The notes below the pieces were generated by a model. It was not told where the DNA came from, searched no databases, and worked only from the letters and a program-made list of their open reading frames with translations. Of a stretch of 64,000 bases of DNA, positions 8,020 through 15,230 are shown in pieces. The first letter of the stretch is position 1; each line of letters begins with the position of its first letter. The position numbers and the translations under genes are program-made. This stretch comes from Denitromonas sp. (GTDB taxonomy: Bacteria > Pseudomonadota > Gammaproteobacteria > Burkholderiales > Rhodocyclaceae). The stretch is from the NCBI RefSeq assembly GCF_034676725.1, contig NZ_JAUCBR010000004.1:1565501-1629500 (forward strand), given 5' to 3'.

Positions 8020-8580
8020 TTACTCCAGCGCGTCGAGCGCCTCGGCGGCGCGGGCGATGCGTGCAAAGCGCCCGGCCAGCACCAGCTCGGTGTGCGCCTT
8101 GATCTCGTCGGCCGAGTAGGTGCGGCCGCTGCCGGCGTGGGTCATGGGGAAGGTCAGCGTGGCCTCGGTGACGAAATCGACCGAGTAGCCCATGTCGGCG
8201 CCGACCCGGGTGGTGGTCTCGCAGCACTGCTCGGTGCGGATGCCGGCGATGATCAGGTGATTGATGTCGCGCCGGCGCAGCCACAGGTCGAGCCCGGTGT
8301 CGCTGAAGGCGTTGTGGGTGTGCTTGTGGAAGGTGACCGCCGGTGCGCCGGGCAGCCAGTCGAGGCCGCGGACGTGGCCCGAGGCCTCGGTGAACGGGCC
8401 AGCCGCGCCGACATGGTAGATGTGCACCACCGGCACATCGCGGGCACGGCAGCCGGCGTCGAGGGCGAGCACGGCCTCGCGGAAGGCGGGCAGGTCGGTC
8501 TCCGACCAGAACGGCATCTGGCGGAAGGATTCCTGGATGTCGATCAGGATCAGGGCGCTGCGGTTGGCGGGGTAGGTCAT
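8020..8580 (-). CDS. Isochorismatase-family cysteine hydrolase
   Basis: A 186-residue hydrolase. The catalytic triad typical of the family is visible: Asp in LILIDIQESF, Lys in VTFHKHTHNAF and Cys in GIRTEQCCETTTR. Members hydrolyse amides or ureas such as nicotinamide, N-carbamoyl compounds or isochorismate; the exact substrate is unknown. It is the promoter-proximal gene of the five-gene cluster reaching to 4933. Start chosen at 8580 because the domain begins at once and the in-frame upstream sequence is low-complexity intergenic DNA. A set of CGGAC repeats lies just upstream and could be the regulator's binding region. Confidence 0.87.
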   Translation of the reverse strand: MTYPANRSALILIDIQESFRQMPFWSETDLPAFREAVLALDAGCRARDVPVVHIYHVGAAGPFTEASGHVRGLDWLPGAPAVTFHKHTHNAFSDTGLDLWLRRRDINHLIIAGIRTEQCCETTTRVGADMGYSVDFVTEATLTFPMTHAGSGRTYSADEIKAHTELVLAGRFARIARAAEALDALE

Positions 8581-8650
8581 GGCGAGGGCTCCGTCAGGTG
8601 AGTGTGCCGACATTGTCGGTCGACGCGGGGCGGCCGATAAATGGCGGATC

Positions 8651-8713
8651 CGGACCAGTGGCGGACAAATCCGGACATCCTGCGCCGATGGCGTGGCCGG
8701 CGGGGTGCCGGAC
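8651..8713. promoter_or_regulatory. Phased CGGAC direct repeats, candidate operator
   Basis: The motif CGGAC occurs at 8651, 8662 and 8672 (spacing 11 and 10 bases, so on one face of the helix) and again at 8709. They lie 70-130 bases upstream of the isochorismatase-like gene, in the gap shared with the divergent diguanylate cyclase gene. AraC-type proteins, such as the GlxA-like one ending this operon, usually bind direct repeats, so this may be its operator. Function is inferred only. Confidence 0.35.
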
Positions 8714-8792
8714 ACCGGTCCGGCCGCGCTCAACCTGGCGGATGGCTGGCCGTTAACGTTGATTCAATCGTCGCCGAGCCCCCATTGCGCTC

Positions 8793-10004
8793 ATGCCCCC
8801 ACTGGATATTCGCACCCTGATCTTTCTGCTCGGCCTGGGCAACCTCTTGCTCTTCGTCGCGCTGGTGGGGTTCCGCTTTGCGCCGGACGAGCGCGACGGG
8901 GGCCTGTCGCGTCTGTGGGCGATCTCCAAGCTGCTGCAGTCGGTCGCCTGGGCCCTGATGTGGGCGCGTGGCAGCGTGACGGGCTTCTGGTCGATCGAGG
9001 TGGCCAACACCCTGCTGCTGGCCGGCTTCGGCCTGGAGACGCTGGCAGTCTGGCGCTTCAGTGCCGGGCGTTCGCCGCGCTGGCTGGTGGCGGTGGTGGT
9101 GGCCGTGGTGCTGGCCCGCTATCCGCTCAATCAGCTCGGTGACAATCTGCCGGCGCACCGGGTGGCGGTCGCCTCGTATCTGTCGGCGGCGCTGTTTGCC
9201 CTCACCGGGTGGGCGCTGCTGTGGCTGCGCAGCGAACGGACCCGCCTGCAGTTCTTCATTGGCGGCTGCACCCTGGCACTGGCGGTGGTGGTGCTGATGC
9301 GCGGGTTGCTCGCCAGCGTGCCCGCCGGCGGCTTTTCCTTGCTCGACGGCAACGCCATCCAGGTGGCCACCTTCCTCGCCTTGTTCCTGCTCATGCTGAC
9401 CAACGGCGTCGGTGTGGTCTTGCTCAGCGCCGAGCGGGCCGGCGGCCGGCTCACCACCCTGGCTACCCGCGACAGCCTGACCGGGGTCAGCAACCGGCGC
9501 GATTTTCTCGAACGCCTGCGGGTGATGCTCGCCTCGGCCAGCCGCAATGGCTACCCGCTGACCCTGATGGCGCTGGATCTGGACCATTTCAAACATGTCA
9601 ACGATGCCTATGGCCATCCCGGCGGTGACACCGTGCTGCGTCAGTTTGCGCGTCGCTGCGAGATGGCCGTGCGCGAATCCGATGTCGTCGGGCGGGTCGG
9701 CGGGGAGGAGTTCATGGTTGCCATGAACGGCGCCGGCGCGGTCGAGGCGGCCGATGTGGCGGAGCGTTTGCGCGCGGCGGTGGCGCACAAGCCGGTGAGG
9801 CTGTCGCCGCACGAAAGCGTCGGCATCTCGATCAGTATCGGGCTGGCAACCCTGCGCGACGGCGACGACGTGGCCACCCTGGTGGCCCGCGCCGATGCCG
9901 CGCTCTACCGCGCCAAGCGCAATGGTCGCAACCGGGTGGACGTCGATGGTCAGGCGCCCACACCGACCGGCGCGTCGTGGCAGCGGGCGACCCCGCAGCG
10001 CTGA
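8793..10004 (+). CDS. Membrane-anchored diguanylate cyclase (GGDEF)
   Basis: A 403-residue protein with about six to seven N-terminal hydrophobic segments (residues about 5-220) acting as a membrane sensor region, followed by a GGDEF domain (about 225-385). The active site is GGEEF, and an RESD motif sits five residues before it, matching the RxxD product-inhibition site, so both catalysis and feedback by c-di-GMP look intact. DLDHFKHVND gives the metal-binding region. Makes c-di-GMP from two GTP at the inner membrane. It stands alone between divergent units; the signal it senses is unknown. Confidence 0.9.
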   Translation: MPPLDIRTLIFLLGLGNLLLFVALVGFRFAPDERDGGLSRLWAISKLLQSVAWALMWARGSVTGFWSIEVANTLLLAGFGLETLAVWRFSAGRSPRWLVAVVVAVVLARYPLNQLGDNLPAHRVAVASYLSAALFALTGWALLWLRSERTRLQFFIGGCTLALAVVVLMRGLLASVPAGGFSLLDGNAIQVATFLALFLLMLTNGVGVVLLSAERAGGRLTTLATRDSLTGVSNRRDFLERLRVMLASASRNGYPLTLMALDLDHFKHVNDAYGHPGGDTVLRQFARRCEMAVRESDVVGRVGGEEFMVAMNGAGAVEAADVAERLRAAVAHKPVRLSPHESVGISISIGLATLRDGDDVATLVARADAALYRAKRNGRNRVDVDGQAPTPTGASWQRATPQR

Positions 10005-10088
10005 TGGCGCCGGCGCGCTGTGGTCGTTTGCGGCGCGCCGGGCTTGACGCCGCCCCTCGCGCCGACGCTTACTTGAGGGACGCACGAC

Positions 10089-10114
10089 GGCAGTCAGGGG
10101 GCGCCCCGACTGCC
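10089..10114 (+). other. Strong hairpin in the leader of the aminotransferase gene
   Basis: GGCAGTCAGGGG (10089-10100) pairs with CCCCGACTGCC (10104-10114) around a three-base loop, with one bulged A. It sits 17 bases before the start codon and just before the likely ribosome binding site (GGGAAG). It lacks a T-tract, so a terminator role is unlikely; it may be a protein-binding inverted repeat or affect translation. Confidence 0.45.
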
Positions 10115-10131
10115 CCCACGGGAAGACCATC

Positions 10132-11478
10132 ATGCCAAGCATCATCCTGAACACCGCCATCCCCGGCCCCAACAGCCAGGCCATCGTCGCCCGTCGCGAC
10201 GCCGCCGTCTCGCGCGGCGCCGCCCGCCTCACCGGCATTGCCGTGGCCAGCGGCGACGGCGCCACCGTCACCGATGTGGATGGCAACACCTACATCGATT
10301 TCGCCGGCGGCATCGGCACGCTGGCGCTCGGGCACACCCCGGCCGAGGTGGTGAGCGCGATCCGCGAACAGGCCGACAAGCTCATCCACATGTGCTCCAT
10401 CGTCGCCACCTACGAACCCTACGTGGACGTGTGCGAGCGCCTCAATGCACTGGTACCGGGCGATTTCGCCAAGAAAACCACCCTGCTCAACAGCGGTGCC
10501 GAGGCGGTCGAGGCCGCGGTCAAGATCGCCCGCGCCCACACCGGCCGGCAGGCGCTGATCGTCTTCGAGGGCGCCTACCACGGCCGCACCAACATGACCA
10601 TGGGCATGACCAGCAAGTACGCCCTGTTCAAGCACGGCTTCGGCCCCTTCCCGGCCGAAATCTACCGCCTGCCCTTCCCCAACCCCTATCGCCGTCCTGC
10701 CGGCATGAGCGAGGACGTCTACATCGACCTGTGCATCGAACAGTTCGACCACGCGCTGATCGCCCAGGTCGCGCCGCCGGCGGTGGCCGCGGTGGTGGTC
10801 GAGACCGTGCAGGGCGAGGGCGGTTTCCTGCCGCTGCCGCCGCGCTTTGCCGCCCACCTGCGCGCGCGCTGCACCGAACACGGCATGCTCTATGTGGCCG
10901 ACGAGGTGCAGGCCGGCATGGGCCGCACCGGCAAGCTGTTTGCCGTCGAGCACTACGACCTCGTGCCCGACCTGCTCGTCTGCGGCAAGTCCATCGCTGC
11001 CGGCATGCCGCTGGCTGCCGTCACCGGCCGTGCCGAGATCATGGACGCGCCCCACCCCGGTGGCCTCGGTGGCACCTACAGCGGCAACCCGGTCGCCTGC
11101 GCGGCCGCGCTGGCCGCGCTCGACACGCTCGCCTCCGACGCCTTCCAGCGCCGAGCCATGCAGGTCGGCCAGCGCCTGCGCGCGCATCTGGAGGGGCTGC
11201 AATCGACCTTCCCCGACATCATCGGCGAGGTGCGCGGCCTCGGGCCCATGCTGGCCATGGAGCTGGTCAAGCGCGACGGCCACCGCACCCCCGACCCCGA
11301 GCTGACCAACGCCATCAACGCCGAAAACCTCAAGCGCGGCCTCATCACCCTGCGTGCCGGGCTGTACAGCAACTGCCTGCGCTTCCTGCCCGCGCTCAAC
11401 ATCACCGATGCGCAGATCGACGAAGGCATGGCCGTGCTGGCCGAGGGCATCGTCGCTGCCCGGGCGAGCGTGGCATGA
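10132..11478 (+). CDS. gabT: Class III PLP aminotransferase, probable 4-aminobutyrate transaminase
   Basis: A 448-residue fold-type I, class III aminotransferase. Visible landmarks: LLNSGAEAVEAAVKIAR (PLP phosphate region), FEGAYHGRTNMTMGMT, the PLP-binding Asp in VADEVQAGMGRTGK, and the Schiff-base lysine in LLVCGKSIAAGMPLAAV. Overall pattern and N-terminus resemble GabT (4-aminobutyrate + 2-oxoglutarate to succinate semialdehyde + glutamate), but related omega-amino-acid or ornithine transaminases cannot be ruled out. No succinate-semialdehyde dehydrogenase is adjacent; instead a C45 acyltransferase-like gene follows after about 80 bases, suggesting a different amine or lactam substrate. 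Confidence 0.78.
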   Translation: MPSIILNTAIPGPNSQAIVARRDAAVSRGAARLTGIAVASGDGATVTDVDGNTYIDFAGGIGTLALGHTPAEVVSAIREQADKLIHMCSIVATYEPYVDVCERLNALVPGDFAKKTTLLNSGAEAVEAAVKIARAHTGRQALIVFEGAYHGRTNMTMGMTSKYALFKHGFGPFPAEIYRLPFPNPYRRPAGMSEDVYIDLCIEQFDHALIAQVAPPAVAAVVVETVQGEGGFLPLPPRFAAHLRARCTEHGMLYVADEVQAGMGRTGKLFAVEHYDLVPDLLVCGKSIAAGMPLAAVTGRAEIMDAPHPGGLGGTYSGNPVACAAALAALDTLASDAFQRRAMQVGQRLRAHLEGLQSTFPDIIGEVRGLGPMLAMELVKRDGHRTPDPELTNAINAENLKRGLITLRAGLYSNCLRFLPALNITDAQIDEGMAVLAEGIVAARASVA

Positions 11479-11557
11479 GCGCGCCCGCCCGGCCGCCCGA
11501 AGGGCGCGCGCACCTCCCGCGGGGAGGATGTCGCGCCAGTGACAGGAGGGTCGTTCA

Positions 11558-12637
11558 GTGAGTGTGCCGCGCGTACTTGAGCTGGGCGGTTCGTACCGCG
11601 AGATGGGCCGCGCCCATGGCGCCGCTTTCCGCGACGACATCCGCCGCTACACCGACGAACGCATCGCCCTGGCCGGCAGCGCGGTGTGGACCGGCCATGC
11701 CATGGACCGCGCTGCGGTGCTCGCGCTGGCCGAGGCCTGTGTCGATGAACACCGCGCCTACGCGCCCGAGCTGCTCGACGAGCTGACCGGTATCGCCGAA
11801 GCTACCGGCCTGCGCCTGGCCGAGCTGATCGTCACCAACGGCTTCACCGATTTCATCGACCTGGTCTACGCCCACGGCGGCAGCGGTGGCGCCACCGAGC
11901 AGGTCGAGGACGACTGCACCGCCTTCATCATCCCCGCCGCACTCAGCGCCGACGGCCAGGGCTTTTTCGGCCAGACCTGGGACATGCACGCCGGCGCCAA
12001 ACCCTATGTGGTGCTGCTGCACGGCCGTCCGGTGGCTGCGCCCGCCTTCCTGGCCTTCAGCCTGACCGGCTGCATCGGCATGATCGGCATGAACGACGCC
12101 GGCATCGCGATCGGCATCAACAACCTGCTCGGCGCCGAGGGGCAGGTCGGCGTGAGCTGGCCCTTCGTGGTGCGCAAGGCGCTGCAGCAGCGCGACATCG
12201 ACGCGGCGCTGGCCTGCATCACCGGGGCGCGGCTCATGGGGGCGCACAACTTCCAGCTCGTCGACAAGCACGGCACCGGCATCAACATTGAAGCCATGCC
12301 CGGCCATTGCCATGTCACCCGCAGCGGCGCCGAGGCGCTGGTGCACAGCAACCACTGCCTGGCCGCCGACACCCTGCGTCGTTGCCGCCCGCGCGCGCCG
12401 GCCTCGCAAGCCTCCAGCGAAGCCCGCCTCGCCCGTGCCCAGACCCTGCTCGGCGCCGGCGGCCTCACGCCGCAGGCGCTGATGGCGCTGACCCGCGACC
12501 CCACCATCTGCGTGCGCGCCACCCCGCCGACCGAGATGGAAACCTGCGGTGCCGCCCTCATGCAGCCGGCGACGGGCCGCTTCTGGGCCGTTCAGGGCCT
12601 GCCTACCGAGAATGCGTACGCGGCCGTGTCCTTGTAG
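11558..12637 (+). CDS. C45-family autoproteolytic acyltransferase/hydrolase
   Basis: A 359-residue Ntn-hydrolase of the acyl-CoA:6-aminopenicillanate acyltransferase / peptidase C45 family. The processing and nucleophile cysteine is expected in VEDDCTAFI (about residue 125), where maturation cleavage would occur, and FGQTWDMH follows as in the family. Start is a GTG at 11558 with a good ribosome binding site (ACAGGAGGG). Members cleave or transfer acyl groups on beta-lactam-like or amide substrates, but most environmental ones are uncharacterised. Placed directly after the aminotransferase gene, it may release or acylate the amine that enzyme acts on (inference). Confidence 0.82.
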   Translation: MSVPRVLELGGSYREMGRAHGAAFRDDIRRYTDERIALAGSAVWTGHAMDRAAVLALAEACVDEHRAYAPELLDELTGIAEATGLRLAELIVTNGFTDFIDLVYAHGGSGGATEQVEDDCTAFIIPAALSADGQGFFGQTWDMHAGAKPYVVLLHGRPVAAPAFLAFSLTGCIGMIGMNDAGIAIGINNLLGAEGQVGVSWPFVVRKALQQRDIDAALACITGARLMGAHNFQLVDKHGTGINIEAMPGHCHVTRSGAEALVHSNHCLAADTLRRCRPRAPASQASSEARLARAQTLLGAGGLTPQALMALTRDPTICVRATPPTEMETCGAALMQPATGRFWAVQGLPTENAYAAVSL

Positions 12638-12652
12638 CCGGCCGGGCGGCGC

Positions 12653-13402
12653 TCAGCGTCGTCCCGCGTGGCGCATGTCGTCCAGCACCGGAATGGCTGA
12701 CAAGAGCACCAGAATGCCGGCCAGCGGAAGTGTGGTCAGATAGCCGATGTGCTTGAACCCGAGTGCGCCGAGCACGCCGCCGGTGAGAAAGAACAGGCAT
12801 AGCAGGGCCAGTGTGGCCAGCCGGGACCGGTCCGCCACGACCGGCGGTTCGTCGGCCAGGCGGGCGTGGTTCCAGTAGAAGAGCTTGCCCAGCTCGATCC
12901 CCAGGTCGGTGATGACGCCGGTGAGGTGGGTGGTGCGGATCACCGAGCCCGACAGCTTCGTGATCACCGCGTTCTGCAAGCCCATGGTGAAGCACAGCAG
13001 CATCACCGTCACCGGCACGAACAACCCCTTGAGCGTCGACAAGGTGGCGCCGAGCAGACCAAAGAGCAGGAAAAGAAGCGCCTCGAGCAGCAGCGGGAGC
13101 GCGTAGCGGCTGCGCAAGGCGTGTCGCCGGGCAAAGTTGATCATCATGGCCGAGACGATGGCGCCGCACAGAAACGACACGATCGCACCGATGGCGCCGA
13201 GCGCGAGGCCGGCCTCGCCCAGCGCGATGTCGTCGGCCAGCGAGGAGACCATGCCGGTCATGTGCGAGGTATATAACTTGACCGCGAGAAACGCACCGGC
13301 GTTGGCTGCGCCGGCAACAAAGGCCAGTGCGAGGCCGAGGTGCTGGTCGCTTCGGGCCGATCGGCTGTGGCTGGTCAGACTGCGTGCGTACTGGATGGGC
13401 AT
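12653..13402 (-). CDS. DUF1275 (YoaK-like) membrane protein
   Basis: A 249-residue protein with six to seven membrane segments. The motif SHMTGMVSSLADDIALG and the later TTHLTGVITDLGIELGK are the paired signatures of the DUF1275 family, whose transport function is not established. Convergent with the C45 gene (15-base gap). Start at 13402 (MPIQYARS) gives a short polar N-terminus before the first helix; a longer in-frame extension to 13777 runs into the neighbouring gene's region in low-complexity sequence and was rejected. Confidence 0.85.
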   Translation of the reverse strand: MPIQYARSLTSHSRSARSDQHLGLALAFVAGAANAGAFLAVKLYTSHMTGMVSSLADDIALGEAGLALGAIGAIVSFLCGAIVSAMMINFARRHALRSRYALPLLLEALLFLLFGLLGATLSTLKGLFVPVTVMLLCFTMGLQNAVITKLSGSVIRTTHLTGVITDLGIELGKLFYWNHARLADEPPVVADRSRLATLALLCLFFLTGGVLGALGFKHIGYLTTLPLAGILVLLSAIPVLDDMRHAGRR

Positions 13403-13601
13403 GAGGGCGCGATGGGGGCTCGTGCAGTGTCGGGTGGATGCTCCGTTGGGGCCGCCGCCGCAACGCGCACCGGGCGTGCCGGACGGGCGCGGCACGGTGG
13501 CGTCGTCGAGACGGCCTGACGCCCAATATACTGCGTCAGCCAATTTTTGCCCTGCAGGCCGCGACGGATCGCATCGCGCGCGACGCGACCATCCCGGTGC
13601 G

Positions 13602-14018
13602 CTATGTGCGCTGTTCCGCCCGCCAGGCCGACAGCGTCCATAGAAAGCTCGCGCCATCGGACACCGCAAAGAACACGGCCAGCGGCCCCGGCACGATGTC
13701 GAAGCCCCACAGCGCCGCCATGATGAAGGGCACCAGGGGGCGGTCGAGCAGGGAGGCGAACACAAAGCCACGCGCATCGAGCCGCCCGCTCACCACATAC
13801 AACATCCCCAGGCCGCCCACCAGCAGCCCCACCAGGCGAAAGTAGTTGGCCGCCTGCAGACTCAATTCCGGGCGCTGCAGGAGGCCGGCCACCCCATGCG
13901 GCGCCAACAGGATCAGCGGCGCTTCGGCCAGCAGGATCCAGCCGAACACCTCGACGGTGCGGGCCGAGCGGGATTGGCCAACGGGGTGGCACAGGCGGTG
14001 GAACAGGGCGGAGGACAT
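13602..14018 (-). CDS. Small membrane protein of unknown function
   Basis: About 138 residues with three to four hydrophobic segments (FGWILLAEAPLILLAPHG, FRLVGLLVGGLGMLYVV, FIMAALWGFDIVPGPLAVFF). I do not recognise a family. The start is uncertain: Met at 14018 is preferred because the protein begins close to the first membrane segment, while Met at 14063 would add a 15-residue polar extension; neither has a convincing ribosome binding site. It lies alone between two units and is separated by about 200 bases from the DUF1275 gene. Confidence 0.6.
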   Translation of the reverse strand: MSSALFHRLCHPVGQSRSARTVEVFGWILLAEAPLILLAPHGVAGLLQRPELSLQAANYFRLVGLLVGGLGMLYVVSGRLDARGFVFASLLDRPLVPFIMAALWGFDIVPGPLAVFFAVSDGASFLWTLSAWRAEQRT

Positions 14019-14178
14019 GGGGCGCGCTGCCTGAGTGTGGGCGGGGGTGCCTGCTTTCATCATGGCTGCCCGGCGGCCGCCATGCCAGTCGGGCCGCTTG
14101 CGACCTTTTGGCCGGTTTTGCGTCTATACCGGTGTATCGGCTTGTCGATGCGACCAACACACTGACAGGAGTTGAAAC

Positions 14179-14649
14179 ATGAAACGCTTCCATGCCCACA
14201 TCGCCGTCGACGATCTCGCGGCGAGCATTGCCTTCTACAGCAAGCTGTTCGGCCAGGCGCCGACCAAGCACAAGGCGGACTACGCCAAGTGGATGCTCGA
14301 CGATCCGCGCGTCAATTTCGCCATCTCAACGCGTGGCCAGACCCCCGGTCTCGACCACTTCGGCATCCAGGCCGAGCATGCCGGGGAACTGAGCGCGCTC
14401 GAGGCGCAGGCGCGCGCCGCTTCCGGCGATGCCCTGCTCGACCCGGGCGAGGCGGCCTGCTGCTACGCCAGGAGCGAGAAGCACTGGGTGCTCGACCCGC
14501 AGGGGATCGCCTGGGAGCACTTCCAGACCATGGCAGACGCCGACGTGTTTGGCGCCGGCCGCAGTGCCTCGGCCGTGGACTGTTGCGCGCCGCAGGACGG
14601 GGCACCGTCGGACGCCGCCTGCTGCGCCCCGGGCGCCAGCTGCGGGTGA
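14179..14649 (+). CDS. ArsI/CadI-family VOC metalloprotein
   Basis: A 156-residue vicinal-oxygen-chelate protein. The start MKRFHAHIAVDDL, the segment DYAKWMLDDPRVNFAIS, and the vicinal cysteine pair in GEAACCYARSEKHWVLDP.G.AWE match the ArsI (C-As lyase) / CadI (cadmium-induced) family, in which that Cys pair binds As(III) or metal. After the fold ends (about residue 125) there is an extra cysteine-rich tail with two more CC pairs and a final Cys, which could bind soft metals. Good ribosome binding site (ACAGGAG). A SigZ-like sigma gene follows after 11 bases, a pairing seen with CadI-type genes. Confidence 0.85.
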   Translation: MKRFHAHIAVDDLAASIAFYSKLFGQAPTKHKADYAKWMLDDPRVNFAISTRGQTPGLDHFGIQAEHAGELSALEAQARAASGDALLDPGEAACCYARSEKHWVLDPQGIAWEHFQTMADADVFGAGRSASAVDCCAPQDGAPSDAACCAPGASCG

Positions 14650-14660
14650 GGGTGACTCCC

Positions 14661-15230
14661 ATGAAGCCGGCGACCGATCCCCTGGGCGAGCGCTTCGTCC
14701 GGCTGCGGCAGGGCCTGCGCGCTTACCTGCGCAGGCGCCTGCCCGATGCCGCGCCGGTCGACGATGTGCTGCAGGACGTCTTCGTCAAGGCGGTCGCCGC
14801 GCGGCAGACGGGGCGCGCGATCGAGAACCTCAACGGCTGGCTCTACGCCGCGGCGCGCACCGCGGTGGCCGACTATTTCCGCGCTCGCGGTGACGCCACC
14901 GAGGCGCTCGACGAGAACCTGCCCATGGGCAGCGAGGCAGACGACGTGCGCCTGCACACCGAGCTGTCATCGTGCCTGCGCGGCTTCATCGATGACTTGC
15001 CGGCGCACTATCGCGACACCCTGGTGGCGACCGAGCTCGAAGGCCGCACGCTGCGCGCGCTGGCCGAGGCGCAGGGTGTGTCGGTGTCGGCGATCAAGAG
15101 CCGGGCGTCACGCGGCAAACGCCTGCTCAGGGCGCGGGTGCTCGCCTGTTGCCATGTCGAGATGCAGGGTGGGCTGGTGAGCGATTACCACCGCCGGGCG
15201 TCCCCGACGGGTGACGGGGGGTGTGCCTAG
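14661..15230 (+). CDS. sigZ: SigZ-like ECF RNA polymerase sigma factor
   Basis: A 189-residue sigma-70 family protein with region 2 (VDDVLQDVFVKAV, NLNGWLYAAARTAVADYFR) and region 4 (LPAHYRDTLVATELEG, QGVSVSAIKSRASRGKRLL). The C-terminus contains CCHVEMQ.GLVSDY, a conserved cysteine/histidine tail typical of SigZ-type factors, which may sense thiol-reactive metals or redox state directly. No anti-sigma gene is adjacent. It follows the ArsI/CadI gene, so it probably controls a metal or metalloid response including its own operon (inference). Confidence 0.82.
   Translation: MKPATDPLGERFVRLRQGLRAYLRRRLPDAAPVDDVLQDVFVKAVAARQTGRAIENLNGWLYAAARTAVADYFRARGDATEALDENLPMGSEADDVRLHTELSSCLRGFIDDLPAHYRDTLVATELEGRTLRALAEAQGVSVSAIKSRASRGKRLLRARVLACCHVEMQGGLVSDYHRRASPTGDGGCA

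Noticed and set aside
14126..14137. ATAC-N4-GTAT inverted repeat before the ArsI/CadI gene
   Set aside because: Too short to separate from chance without conservation data.
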